Shown: positions 1 to 8,589, numbered from the stretch's first letter. The stretch: 23,041 nt of DNA from G039029935 sp039029935 (GCA_039029935.1 JBCCFC010000032.1:1-23041); one strand, 5' to 3'. Made by a program: numbers and translations. Notes: generated from the letters alone by a model not told the origin.

Positions 1-143
1 AAATGATTGTTAGACAAACGTTGCAACTGAAGAATTTTTATCAAAATAGCAATGGAACAACCTACAATTTGACACGTTCACAAGAATGTGTGGATTTCTT
101 TGTAATCCTGACCAAAGGTATTCTTTATTTAGATAAAAAGTTA

Positions 144-171
144 TTAACAATGTGATTGATTGTTTTATACA
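144..171 (+). promoter_or_regulatory. possible sigma70-type promoter upstream of the BTAD gene
   Basis: TTAACA at 144-149 and TATACA at 166-171 are separated by 16 bp and face the BTAD gene. The match to the -35 consensus is 5/6 and to the -10 consensus 4/6. The whole 1-275 spacer is AT-rich, so chance matches are likely. I see no gene in 1-275. Confidence 0.25.
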
Positions 172-287
172 TTTCTAATCACGTCATGATTACAGGTTAT
201 CCACATACAAACATGAAAAGTTGAATCAGCGAGGTGTTGTCCGGTTATCAATGATGTCCGGAACACTTCATTATTTTGACAAGAATT

Positions 288-1115
288 ATGCTCAAAATCA
301 CACTATTTGGAACACCTACAATTATATTGAAGAAAAACCATATCACAAGAGCCATCACACATACAGTGGCACCAAGAGGGCTTGCCTTGTTCACCTATCT
401 TGCAGTGACAGGTATCCCTCATGAGCGCAGTATCATTGCCGATTTACTGTGGAGTGATATATCCGAAAAAAAAGCCAAGGAAAACCTGCGCTATGTCCTT
501 TATGATTTGAAGAAAGTGCTTGGCGATTACTTGGAGATCACTCGTCGGACCATTGCATTTAACCAGTACGCCCCATATTGGTTAGATACTGAGGCTTTTT
601 CAAGTTTTATGGGGCAGATTAATCCGCTCAAATTTCTAGATTTATTTGAACACGCGCTTCAAGTGTACCAAAGTCCGTTTTTAGAAGGCTTTTATATCCG
701 CCGCGCACCTGTGTTTGAGGAATGGGTGCGGACACAACAACAACACTTCCAACAGGATTTTGTAGAAGGGCTGTATCAATGTATCACCTATGGCGTTGAG
801 CAAGCGGATTACAAAACGGGGCTAAAGGCCAGTCGGCAATTGTTGCGACTCGAACCCTGGAACGAAGACGCCCATGTTCAGCACATGCGGTTGCTAGCCT
901 ATGATGGTCAGCGCAGTGCGGCTCTTGCGCAGTATGAAGTCTGCCGTCGCATGGTATTGGATGAATATAGTGTGGAACCATTACCAGAAACACAGACACT
1001 CTATCAGCAAATACGTAATAACAATTTTCTTGCTCTTCAGTCGTGGCCCTGCTCAACACACATCAGCGATACCAATCCATTGTTGAGCAGGGCCATCTAT
1101 CAGTCAACCTACTAA
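288..1115 (+). CDS. stand-alone BTAD/SARP-type transcriptional activator domain protein
   Basis: The 275-residue protein has the SARP/AfsR N-terminal layout: a winged-helix DNA-binding domain (about residues 1-95, starting LKITLFGTPTI, with the motif ADLLWSD and the recognition-helix region NLRYVLYDLKKVLGD) followed by a bacterial transcriptional activation domain of TPR-like helices (about 98-245, with LLRLEPWNEDAHVQHMRLLA and ALAQYEVCRRMV). ATG at 288 is preferred over the upstream in-frame TTG at 276 because family members begin with this LKI strand; no strong Shine-Dalgarno is seen for either. Many relatives are about 900-1100 residues, continuing into a STAND/AAA ATPase and TPRs. This one stops just after the BTAD, with a tail (from about residue 246) that matches nothing familiar and contains a hairpin. 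It is either a genuine short SARP-like regulator or a truncated one. It converges with the beta-propeller gene, overlapping it by 12 bp. Target genes are unknown. Confidence 0.8.
   Translation: MLKITLFGTPTIILKKNHITRAITHTVAPRGLALFTYLAVTGIPHERSIIADLLWSDISEKKAKENLRYVLYDLKKVLGDYLEITRRTIAFNQYAPYWLDTEAFSSFMGQINPLKFLDLFEHALQVYQSPFLEGFYIRRAPVFEEWVRTQQQHFQQDFVEGLYQCITYGVEQADYKTGLKASRQLLRLEPWNEDAHVQHMRLLAYDGQRSAALAQYEVCRRMVLDEYSVEPLPETQTLYQQIRNNNFLALQSWPCSTHISDTNPLLSRAIYQSTY
1044..1096. terminator. 15-bp perfect hairpin inside the 3' end of the BTAD ORF
   Basis: The 15-nt arms 1044-1058 and 1082-1096 are perfectly complementary (arm TGGCCCTGCTCAACA), with a 23-nt loop. The hairpin lies between two convergent genes and could act as a bidirectional terminator. 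No U-tract follows on either strand. It occupies codons about 253-270 of the BTAD gene, so the last part of that protein is encoded by the stem. Confidence 0.5.
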
Positions 1116-2252
1116 AATTGCTTCTGCCTCTACTCTACTGACAAAGTTCATCACCAACGGCTGCGAGAAATCGGGCTGTGACTGCTGCCAAATCGCATAA
1201 TATCCATCTGCTGTTTCAAGCACATCCACATATCGACTGGTTCCAAATCCATGCGGTGACACCAAGAGCGGTGCATAGATGGAAAGTCGCTCAAAATCTG
1301 AAATTCCATCTGAACCCGCAACGGCGACCCCCCCCAATTCTTCGCACGAATAGCCGCGCGGTCGCTTAATGGCCTGTTCATGCTCCTGCATATTACGCAT
1401 GGATTCACCGCCATCATAGAAGAGCAGTGTCTGCGGCTCAGTGTCGGCAAACACACCCACTTGTGGCACACGCATCCATGCCGTCACTCGGCTCATGGCA
1501 ACATCCCATGTGACACCACGTGGAAAGAAGTCATAAACAGGTTCATCAAATTGCGTCGAACCGTTGCTTGATCCACCACTGCCCGCTGCCCTGCGTGCAT
1601 AACAGGCCACCGAACTGGTCCAGTTAAAGGGGTGGGTGACAAAGCCAAGCAACAAGTCGCCATTTGCCTGTTCAAACCAGAACGGGTCTTTGACATTCAG
1701 ATAGCGCGGGTCGCGGCATTCCAGCAGCGGTTGAATCTGGGCATGTTGTAAACCTGCAACCGAGTCCGCCTGCATATAGTCGATTGTCCACACACCAGTA
1801 CCCGGCTTCAAAAAGCCAGATACAACATCAGGATAGCCAATGTTGTCCTTTTCTGTTGAGATAAATAGCTCGACGCCCCCCTCACCCTCGACATCAGTGT
1901 CTGTAAATCGCAGCGCTGTCCCTTCAATTGACAGCACCGTGCGCTCACCCACATTGAGATCCGTCTTGGCAAGTGAGAACATCTTTGTAAATGTTTTGCC
2001 TTTGTCTCGCGACTCGAAGATGACCATCTCCAATCCACGCTGTCCCAACTTCAAGCCCATGCGTGAATCGCCATGATTGCGGTAACGACCGACTAGATAG
2101 AGTGTGCCATCGGGTGCTTCCACCATGTTGCCGCCGCCAAACCAAAAGCCGGATAGCGGTTCATTGGCTGGGATGATGACTTTTGCCTGTTCTTGGTTGA
2201 CCAATGTTTGGGCAAATTGTGTTAGTTTTTCTCTTTGTGTTTGTGTAATCAT
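1104..2252 (-). CDS. sialidase-like (BNR/Asp-box) beta-propeller protein of unknown function
   Basis: This 382-residue protein has no signal peptide or membrane segment. The clearest motif is an Asp-box at residues 81-88 (SRDKGKTF, pattern SxDxGxTF), the hairpin signature of BNR/sialidase-fold propellers. Other propeller-like strands are GGGNMVEAPDGTLYLVGRY (about 39-57) and DPFWFEQANGDLLLGF. A Gly/Ser-rich insertion sits near residues 222-231. I do not see the arginine triad or Tyr/Glu pair of true sialidases with confidence, so an enzymatic role (sialidase or other glycoside hydrolase) is only a fold-level guess. Its ATG overlaps the TGA of the upstream Uma2 gene (ATGA), implying translational coupling in one transcript. 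The 3' end overlaps the convergent BTAD gene by 12 bp. Confidence 0.6.
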   Translation of the reverse strand: MITQTQREKLTQFAQTLVNQEQAKVIIPANEPLSGFWFGGGNMVEAPDGTLYLVGRYRNHGDSRMGLKLGQRGLEMVIFESRDKGKTFTKMFSLAKTDLNVGERTVLSIEGTALRFTDTDVEGEGGVELFISTEKDNIGYPDVVSGFLKPGTGVWTIDYMQADSVAGLQHAQIQPLLECRDPRYLNVKDPFWFEQANGDLLLGFVTHPFNWTSSVACYARRAAGSGGSSNGSTQFDEPVYDFFPRGVTWDVAMSRVTAWMRVPQVGVFADTEPQTLLFYDGGESMRNMQEHEQAIKRPRGYSCEELGGVAVAGSDGISDFERLSIYAPLLVSPHGFGTSRYVDVLETADGYYAIWQQSQPDFSQPLVMNFVSRVEAEAILVG

Positions 2253-2986
2253 TGATTTAATCTTTCAATAAACGCAGCATATGCCTGTGTACTCATACCC
2301 TCTTGCACAACACGCATTACAGACGCCATATCACCTGCCCAAAATGCACTGGCATCCAGCCATAACCCAGGAAATATCTGACTCCGGAAAATGCCGTCAT
2401 CATCAGGCATCAGTTCCTCATACACACCGTTGCGTAACACAAACCAGCTTACTTCCTGCTCATAGGTCTGAAACACAACATACTCTTGAATGCCATGCCG
2501 TTCATATGCCTGTTTTTTACTGTTGAGGTCATAGCTAACACTGCTGGCCGCAACTTCAATAATCAGCTCAGGTGTGCCAGCCAGATAGCCATCATCATTT
2601 TGATAAGAGCGACCACCCACTGATGGGTCTAGGCGAAGATGGACATCTGGTTGTACTTCATTGTCGTCATCAAGAATCAACGAGCTATTATCGCTGCCAC
2701 GAACGTGTGGTGTCATTGCTCGATAGGGAGAACACCATGCAATGATATCAAAATGCGGATATCCATGAACATCAACACGTGCTGGCGAAGGCATAAACAC
2801 AACCCCTTCGACTAATTCTGCTTTTTTGATTTCTGGGTGCATCAAGTAACGGCGATGAAATTCGGCTTGTGTCAAATGGTCGCCAGATTCCAACGGTAGA
2901 ATTTGATAGCCGTTTCGGCTACGTATTTTAGGTGGGATGCGTAACCGAAACGGTGATCTTTTTTGCTCAAGTACTTGCACACTCAT
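2249..2986 (-). CDS. Uma2 family endonuclease (DUF820, PD-(D/E)XK fold)
   Basis: The 245-residue protein matches the Uma2/DUF820 family, restriction-endonuclease-fold proteins abundant in Cyanobacteria and Chloroflexota, often as many paralogues. Visible family motifs are KKAELVEGVVFMPSPA (about 54-69), the metal-binding Asp in NEVQPDVHL (D114), the Glu in PELIIEVAASS (E144), and the following DLNSKKQAYERHGIQEYVVF-type helix and strand with Lys 157/158. The N-terminal 35 residues are basic and not part of the core. The start ATG has AAGGA about 10 nt upstream. The gene begins 46 bp after glnS and is joined to the propeller gene by an ATGA overlap, so it probably sits in the same transcript. 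The biological role of Uma2 proteins is poorly known; mobile-element and defence roles have been suggested. Confidence 0.88.
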   Translation of the reverse strand: MSVQVLEQKRSPFRLRIPPKIRSRNGYQILPLESGDHLTQAEFHRRYLMHPEIKKAELVEGVVFMPSPARVDVHGYPHFDIIAWCSPYRAMTPHVRGSDNSSLILDDDNEVQPDVHLRLDPSVGGRSYQNDDGYLAGTPELIIEVAASSVSYDLNSKKQAYERHGIQEYVVFQTYEQEVSWFVLRNGVYEELMPDDDGIFRSQIFPGLWLDASAFWAGDMASVMRVVQEGMSTQAYAAFIERLNQ

Positions 2987-3032
2987 AGACTCGACATCCT
3001 TTTAGATAGACACATCCAACCCGTTCAGCGAC

Positions 3033-5447
3033 CTATACTAAACTTTCACGCAACAACTGCTGCACCAACTGCGGATCAGCCTTGCCCTTACTAGCGCGCA
3101 TCGCCTGCCCCACAAAGAAGCCCATCAACCCTGTCTTGCCCGACCGATAGGCAGCAACTTTATCTTCATTATCAGAAAGTATCTGTGCAATCATCGGTGC
3201 AAGTGTGTCCGTGTCGGTAATCTGTTGCAGTCCTTTTTTTTCGACAATCTTGGCGGGATCGCCCCCGTGCTTAACCATCTCACCCAGTACAGTCTTGCCG
3301 ATGTTCCCTGAAATCGTGTTGTCATCGACCAAGGCCACCAGTTGACCAAACGCAGTCGGGTCAAATTTTAAGTCAGAGACAGGCTGCTCTTTGACCTCAC
3401 GCAGCAGTTCATTGGCAACCCAGTTGGCCGCAGATTTGGCACTTACACCTGTATTGACGGTCTCGTCAAAGAACTGCGCCACGGCTAAGTCACCTGTCAA
3501 TACATCGGCCTCGTCTTGGGTTAGGCCAAATTCGGCGACATAGCGTTCATAACGTTGCGTCAATTCTGGTGAATTGGCACGGAGTTCAGCGCGAATGTCA
3601 GACTTTGAGCGTCGATTGCTTTCGTCACCACTAGACTGTTTGCTGCCTTGTTTTTCTGCTTGCTTCTGCGCCCGTTCAGCCTCACGATTCCCTTTGGCCT
3701 TATTCTTGTTGGTTTGTTTCGCTTTGCGTGGGTCCTGTTTAGCCCATGAATCACGCAACGAAACCACGCGGTTAAAGACAGGTTTGGCAGGCATTGAGTC
3801 AATGGGGTCGGCATAAAAATAGCCTGTGCGCTCAAATTGATACCATCCCTCCGAGATGTCACGACCAGCCTCGGTGACCACGCTAGGCTCAATCAGCGCA
3901 TCTTTCACAGTTTGTAGCGCATTGGGGTTGAGGTAGTCGAGGAAGGTCTTGCCCTCGTCGGTTCGATCAGGGTTCTCGACTGAGAATAGACGGTCATAGA
4001 GACGCACTTCGGTTGCAATGGCATGAGCCGCTGCCACCCAGTGGATCGTCCCCTTGACACGCCGCTCGACATCGGTGTCATAGCTACAGCGCAACTCGAC
4101 TATCTCGCCGTTGTCGTCCTTAATCACCTCATCACATTTGATGATATAGGCGTAGCGCAGTCGCACTTCATTGCCTGGTGAGAGACGGAAAAACTTGCGT
4201 GATGGGTTCTCGCGGAAATCATCACGGTCAATATAAATCTCACGCGAGAACGGAACCGCCCGTGAACCCTCTTTGGGTACATCATGCGGATAGTAGGGTG
4301 CATCTAACGTTTCTTCTTGACCTTCGGGATAGTTGGTGATCACCACTTTCAAGGGCTTGAGGACACACATCACACGCGGCGCAACTTGGTTGAGGTCGTC
4401 ACGGATACAATGCTCCAGCAAGCTCATGTCCACAATACTGTTGTTCTTGGCGACACCGACACGCTCCGCAAACGTGCGGATGGCCGAGGCGCGTACGCCA
4501 CGCCGACGTAGCCCCGAAATCGTCAACATCCGTGGATCATCCCACCCGCTAACATGCCCCTGTTCGACCAATTGCAACAGTTTGCGTTTACTCATGACGG
4601 TGTAGTTGAGGTTGAGGCGCGCAAATTCGTACTGGTAAGGGCGTTGTACATCCGACACACCTATCTCTGCAATCTGTTGGCTTCGTAGTCCCGTGTTATC
4701 AAGCAGCCAATCATAGATGGCGCGGTTGTTCTCAAATTCCAATGTACAGATCGAATGAGTGACGTTTTCGATAGCGTCAGAGAGTGGATGGGCAAAGTCG
4801 TACATGGGATAGATGTGCCACTCGTCGCCTGTACGATAGTGGTGGGCGTGGCGAATGCGATAGAGCAGCGGGTCGCGCATCTTCATGTTGGCCGCCGCCA
4901 TGTCAATCTTGGCGCGCAGCACATGCTCCCCATCTGCAAACTCACCCGCACGCATTCGAGCAAAGAGGTCCAGATTTTCCTCGACCGAGCGATTACGATG
5001 GGGGCTGTCTTTGCCCGCCTCTTTCACCGTACCTCGATATGCTCGAATCTCCTCTTCACTCAGACTATCCACATAGGCTTTGCCATCTTGAATCAACTGC
5101 ACGGCAAAGTCATATAACTGCTCAAAATAATCTGAGGCATAGAAGAGATTCTTCCCCCAATCAAAACCAAGCCAGTGGATATCATCCAGAATTGACTCGA
5201 CATAGGCCATGTCCTCAGTTGTCGGGTTGGTGTCGTCAAAGCGCATGTGACACCTGCCGCCATACTCCTGTGCCAGCCCAAAGTTGAGCGTGATCGACTT
5301 GGCGTGACCAATGTGCAAAAAGCCATTGGGCTCTGGTGGGAAACGGGTGACAACACGGCCATCATAGGCTCCACGGGCGTTGTCCTGATCAATGATTTCA
5401 CGGATGAAATCTCGGTTTTTGGTTGAAATTTCGGTTGTGTTTGTCAA
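3033..5447 (-). CDS. glnS: glutaminyl-tRNA synthetase fused to a YqeY/GatB-tail domain
   Basis: This class I synthetase charges tRNA-Gln with glutamine in the cytoplasm. The ATP-binding motifs are clear: PPEPNGFLHIGHAK at 37-50 (HIGH) and VMSKRKL around 284-290 (MSKRK, the KMSKS equivalent). The catalytic core and anticodon-binding beta-barrels run to about 570. A Lys/Gln/Glu-rich low-complexity linker follows (about 572-617). The C-terminal 180 residues (about 625-804) are a YqeY/GatB-tail helical domain (LTGDLAVAQFFDETV, NIGKTVLGEMVKHGGDPAKIV). The same fusion is known from Deinococcus and several other phyla, where the tail helps bind tRNA. At 804 residues it exceeds E. coli GlnRS (about 550) by the appended tail. 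The start is TTG at 5447, supported by GGAG 8 nt upstream with no nearby ATG. It is the first gene of the minus-strand run with Uma2 and the propeller. Confidence 0.96.
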   Translation of the reverse strand: MTNTTEISTKNRDFIREIIDQDNARGAYDGRVVTRFPPEPNGFLHIGHAKSITLNFGLAQEYGGRCHMRFDDTNPTTEDMAYVESILDDIHWLGFDWGKNLFYASDYFEQLYDFAVQLIQDGKAYVDSLSEEEIRAYRGTVKEAGKDSPHRNRSVEENLDLFARMRAGEFADGEHVLRAKIDMAAANMKMRDPLLYRIRHAHHYRTGDEWHIYPMYDFAHPLSDAIENVTHSICTLEFENNRAIYDWLLDNTGLRSQQIAEIGVSDVQRPYQYEFARLNLNYTVMSKRKLLQLVEQGHVSGWDDPRMLTISGLRRRGVRASAIRTFAERVGVAKNNSIVDMSLLEHCIRDDLNQVAPRVMCVLKPLKVVITNYPEGQEETLDAPYYPHDVPKEGSRAVPFSREIYIDRDDFRENPSRKFFRLSPGNEVRLRYAYIIKCDEVIKDDNGEIVELRCSYDTDVERRVKGTIHWVAAAHAIATEVRLYDRLFSVENPDRTDEGKTFLDYLNPNALQTVKDALIEPSVVTEAGRDISEGWYQFERTGYFYADPIDSMPAKPVFNRVVSLRDSWAKQDPRKAKQTNKNKAKGNREAERAQKQAEKQGSKQSSGDESNRRSKSDIRAELRANSPELTQRYERYVAEFGLTQDEADVLTGDLAVAQFFDETVNTGVSAKSAANWVANELLREVKEQPVSDLKFDPTAFGQLVALVDDNTISGNIGKTVLGEMVKHGGDPAKIVEKKGLQQITDTDTLAPMIAQILSDNEDKVAAYRSGKTGLMGFFVGQAMRASKGKADPQLVQQLLRESLV

Positions 5448-5588
5448 TTTAATTGCTCCGTATTTTACTGTAAGTGCTTGTGATGGATAGCCAAACCAAA
5501 CTATCTGGATATGTCCAATGAGAACAGGAAGGGATAGAAGGTCCAGTCTTCCTACGACTGTTCTGTCTATTTCTTATGCGGGTTGCAG

Positions 5589-6029
5589 CTATGCGACTTG
5601 CACTGGCTCAGGATTAAATGTGGCGGTCGATTCACCATTGACATTGACGGCAGATAACTGTCGCTGCCATTCAATATATTTGGCTAAGGCAGCATGGATA
5701 GTTTCCACGATACTTTGATGCTCACCAAGTTCACGGGCTTCTTCGACTAACGTATTGTCCAGCGGAAGATCAGAGACAGATATATCATCTTCCGCATCCA
5801 AGAAGAACTGATAACCTAGCTCTTTTTCCCAGTCAATCACAAGGTCAGCAGGGTTCATCGCTAATTCTGTACCGGGTAAATCAGCATATTGGATTGTGAT
5901 ACCGTTGTTTTCTGCCCATTCTCGTACCTCACGTTGAGCACGTTCCGCATAATCACGAACAGAATTTGCTTCGCTAGATAACTGCGCTTGAATCTTTCGC
6001 TTTTCTTCAATAATCACAGAGTCATACAT
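5589..6029 (-). CDS. antitoxin-like protein downstream of a PIN-toxin relic
   Basis: The 146-residue protein has two segments. The N-terminal 45 residues (VIIEEKRKIQAQLSSEA onward) form a charged helix resembling small partner proteins of PIN toxins. The segment about 90-124 (LPLDNTLVEEARELGEHQ, then ETIHAALAKYIEWQRQ) resembles the VapB/DUF2191 pattern, a strand plus helix that recurs in antitoxins (LVxEAxxLG...ETVNxALxxYI). A signal peptide or membrane segment is absent. Translation is well supported by GGAGGA 5 nt before the ATG; this ribosome site lies inside the last codons of the upstream PIN gene, whose stop is 1 nt away, so the two genes formed one operon. The toxin is broken, so this may be an orphan antitoxin. 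The family assignment is by eye and only moderate. Confidence 0.6.
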   Translation of the reverse strand: MYDSVIIEEKRKIQAQLSSEANSVRDYAERAQREVREWAENNGITIQYADLPGTELAMNPADLVIDWEKELGYQFFLDAEDDISVSDLPLDNTLVEEARELGEHQSIVETIHAALAKYIEWQRQLSAVNVNGESTATFNPEPVQVA

Positions 6030-6030
6030 T

Positions 6031-6480
6031 TTAGTCCTCCATATCTAACAATTCTAAAGGCGTTGTAAGTCGTGGAGTTGCCAATTTCAAACGGCTATTT
6101 ATGATTTGCAGATGCACTCTCTTATTTGGGTTTGCAAGATGTTTGTAATTCCAAGTAAGTAAATAGTCCATCTTATAATAACTGGCATAAGCAAGGTGAA
6201 GTGCATCTCCCTTCGCGTCTTTAGGCATCACATAATTATCCACATAAACATCTGCAACTTGCAATACTTCATCCGTTACTGGTAAAGATGGAATGGTCGC
6301 GGCCAAATCAAGCGCAGCCTTCTGATGCGCATAGTCTCCTCATTTTAGCTCTCGAAGTGTTACTTCTGATACAAATAGCTCATACCTATCTGCCTGTTCA
6401 TCATTAATTTTAAAGATGAGTATAGTCCATCTCCCGACGACTATCTCTGCTCGTGGATACAATTCTACCGCAATCTTAGC
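6031..6480 (-). pseudogene. decayed PIN-domain (VapC-like) toxin
   Basis: The C-terminal part is a recognisable PIN ribonuclease: KGDALHLAYASYYKMDYLLTW, then NYKHLANPNKR and RLTTPLELLD, with the conserved Asp of GDALHLA. Reading the same frame upstream continues the homology (DRYELFVSEVTLRELK, then GDYAHQKAALDLAATIPSLP) but an in-frame TGA at 6340-6342 interrupts it after ELK. Farther upstream the frame runs to about 6480 and beyond without a start, then into stops near 6536-6541. The N-terminal strand bearing the first catalytic acidic residue (D/E-T-S/N in the family) is not found. Only a 91-codon fragment from TTG 6306 stays open; it lacks half the active site. Intact relatives are about 150 residues. 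The toxin is therefore almost certainly inactive while its antitoxin-like neighbour stays intact. Confidence 0.75.
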
Positions 6481-6542
6481 AAACAAAAAAACAAAAACCG
6501 TTTGGGATGACTCGAACCTCGATCTTACTCCTCATTAACCAT

Positions 6543-6574
6543 TCGCCAATTCAACAATTCACCAATTCAACAAT
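6543..6574. repeat. 16-bp tandem repeat, two copies, at the end of the kinase gene
   Basis: The units 6543-6558 and 6559-6574 (TCRCCAATTCAACAAT) differ at one position. A degenerate third unit lies just outside at about 6533-6542. The array touches the stop codon of the histidine kinase (6574-6576). The stretch 6481-6573 holds nothing else I can support. Confidence 0.7.
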
Positions 6575-8589
6575 TACCCCTCTTCCCCATCCAAACAAGG
6601 AATCTCAAACCAAGCCGTCGTCCCTTCCCCCTCCACACTATCCAGCCCAATTTGCCCATGATGCCCATCAATAACGGCTTTACACACATATAACCCCAGC
6701 CCCGTCCCCTGGATTTGAGCTTTGTTGGCGTTGCTGGCACGGAAAAAACGGTCGAAAAGCTGGCGGATTTCGCTGGCGGGGATGCCAATGCCGTGATCCT
6801 GTACTTCAAAGCGCCACCAGAGGGAAGATTGATGAGTTACAGGATTATGCGCAGTTTTTTTGATGGAGCGAATCATGACCACCTCGTCATCGGGGCTAAA
6901 TTTAATGGCATTGCCGATAAGGTTGGTCAATACTTGGTTGAGCCGGTCGGGGTCTCCCTTCATGGTATCATCGGCTTGCCATTCATCCTCCAGTGCCAGC
7001 GAAATGCCTTTCTCTGTAGCGACGGATGAGAGCATTTCGTGAATGGACGAGAGTGTCTCTGTTGGTGTAAAGAACCCTTTGTCCAACCGTAAAATACCTC
7101 GCTGGATGCGGGAGACAGTGAGGATTTCTTCAATCAGTTTATTGAGTCGTTGTGAGCTGTCAAAGACGATGTTCATAAAGCGTCGCTGATGCGCGGTCAA
7201 TGGACCAGGACGCTCAGAAAGAATGGTCTCGGTCCAGCCCATAATCGAGGCCAGCGGTGTCCGTAGCTCGTGGGAGACGGTCGAGACAAATTCATCACGC
7301 ATCCGCTCTAGTTCTTTGCGCTCGGTAATGTCGCGTACAGCGGCGGTGTACAATAACTGCTCACCCAAGTTGGTCTCGCTGATGTAGATTTCAAGTGGGA
7401 AACGACGCCCTTGTTTATCTCTGCCTGTACATTCAAAGCGTTTGCCCAATCGCCGGAAAAGATTCTCTTCTTTGTGTTGATCGGACAACAATTTGTTTAA
7501 GGGTTCATCTAACAATTCATAATGCTCATAGCCCCAAATGCGCAACACTTCTTGATTGACCATGATGATATGCCCACCCTGGTCCATTGTGACGATGCCT
7601 TCACCAACCGTATCCAGCACGGCTTTGAGCGTATCTTGGGCTTCTTTGCGTTCTGTGATATCGGTTTGGATATCGACATAGTAGAGCAACTCACCTTCCT
7701 CCGAAAAGATGGGCGCAAACTTGAGTTCATTCCAGAAAGGCTCGCCATTTTTGCGATGGTTGAGGATGACCACTTGGAGTTCTTCACCCGACGCAATGAC
7801 ACGACGAATTTCCGCCAAAATCTCAGGATCAGTGCCAGGACCTTGCAGGAAACGGGCATTCAATCCCAATACTTCCTCTGGCTGATAGCCCGTGATGCGT
7901 GTAAAGGCGCGGTTGACATAGATAATCGGGTTATCAAATTGGCGGGGGTCAGTGATGATGACACCATCAGACGAGGCTTCCAGTGCTTTTGCCAAAATGA
8001 GATTGCGTGTCCCAATTTGGCGTATATCCTCTTCATCCTTTTTTTGTGATGTGACATCGCGGCAAATATTGATCAGCCCAATAATGTCCTGATTTTGGTT
8101 GCGTAGTGGCACTTTGGTGTGTGATAACCATTGCCCTTTGCCGCGACGGTTAAACACAAATTCTTCACGACGAATAATGTCTGTCTTTCCGCTGAGGACT
8201 GCCTGTTCTTCTTCGATATGTTCCTCAGCAGTGTGTTTGGCAAAGAGATCCATGTCGGTCTGACCGATCAGTTCATCTTTGGTGTCTGCACCCACCAGCG
8301 TCGCAAAGGCTTCATTGGTGATGAGGATGCGGCAGTCGAGGTCCTTGACGCAAATACCATCGGGTAAACTTTCCATGACCGTATAAATCAGGTCTGTCTT
8401 GGTCATGTCTTCTAAAACGATGGTCCGGTTTCGCATAAAATCCGATAGCGAAAACTTGGCTTCTGCCATGGTCGATGCTGTTGAGTTGGACACAGAGACA
8501 TTGGACTCCAACAGATCAGTTGCAGACCCGCTCGATTCCGATAAATTTGTTTCTAAAAGAGTTGACCCTGAATTTTTTTGTTGCTTCAC
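6574..8589 (-). CDS. multi-PAS sensor histidine kinase with a cysteine-less LOV-like domain
   Basis: Soluble hybrid-less sensor kinase of about 671 residues: a Ser-rich N-terminus, PAS1 (about 66-183, ending ICRDVTSQKK), a LOV-type PAS2 (about 196-316), PAS3 (about 320-426), HisKA (phospho-His 440 in STVSHELRTPL) and HATPase_c (N-box NLIGNAIKFS about 556-565, DHGIGIP about 598-604, GTGLGL about 628-633). No membrane segment is seen. PAS2 carries the LOV signature almost intact (NARFLQGPGTDP, and NPIIYVNRAF before it), but the flavin-adduct Cys of NCRFLQ is Ala (codon GCC at 7855-7857). The start is taken as GTG 8589, with AGGTGG 8 nt upstream; a GTG four codons earlier (8601) has a badly placed ribosome site. 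No response regulator is adjacent, so the partner is unknown. It is divergent from uvrC. Confidence 0.93.
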   Translation of the reverse strand: MKQQKNSGSTLLETNLSESSGSATDLLESNVSVSNSTASTMAEAKFSLSDFMRNRTIVLEDMTKTDLIYTVMESLPDGICVKDLDCRILITNEAFATLVGADTKDELIGQTDMDLFAKHTAEEHIEEEQAVLSGKTDIIRREEFVFNRRGKGQWLSHTKVPLRNQNQDIIGLINICRDVTSQKKDEEDIRQIGTRNLILAKALEASSDGVIITDPRQFDNPIIYVNRAFTRITGYQPEEVLGLNARFLQGPGTDPEILAEIRRVIASGEELQVVILNHRKNGEPFWNELKFAPIFSEEGELLYYVDIQTDITERKEAQDTLKAVLDTVGEGIVTMDQGGHIIMVNQEVLRIWGYEHYELLDEPLNKLLSDQHKEENLFRRLGKRFECTGRDKQGRRFPLEIYISETNLGEQLLYTAAVRDITERKELERMRDEFVSTVSHELRTPLASIMGWTETILSERPGPLTAHQRRFMNIVFDSSQRLNKLIEEILTVSRIQRGILRLDKGFFTPTETLSSIHEMLSSVATEKGISLALEDEWQADDTMKGDPDRLNQVLTNLIGNAIKFSPDDEVVMIRSIKKTAHNPVTHQSSLWWRFEVQDHGIGIPASEIRQLFDRFFRASNANKAQIQGTGLGLYVCKAVIDGHHGQIGLDSVEGEGTTAWFEIPCLDGEEG

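Noticed and set aside
197..205. Perfect DnaA box TTATCCACA in the AT-rich first 275 bp
   Set aside because: It is a single box with no second close match nearby and no dnaA, dnaN or gidA gene; not enough for an origin.
4784..5287. 167-codon plus-strand open frame inside glnS
   Set aside because: It lies antisense to the well-conserved GlnRS catalytic core and its translation (His/Arg/Ser-rich) resembles no family.
6496..6530. tRNA-like T-arm on the minus strand (GGTTCGAGTC) followed by CCCAAACGG
   Set aside because: The T-stem positions do not pair (G-A and C-C mismatches) and no D-arm, anticodon arm or acceptor partner can be found; at most a chance match or a very worn fragment.
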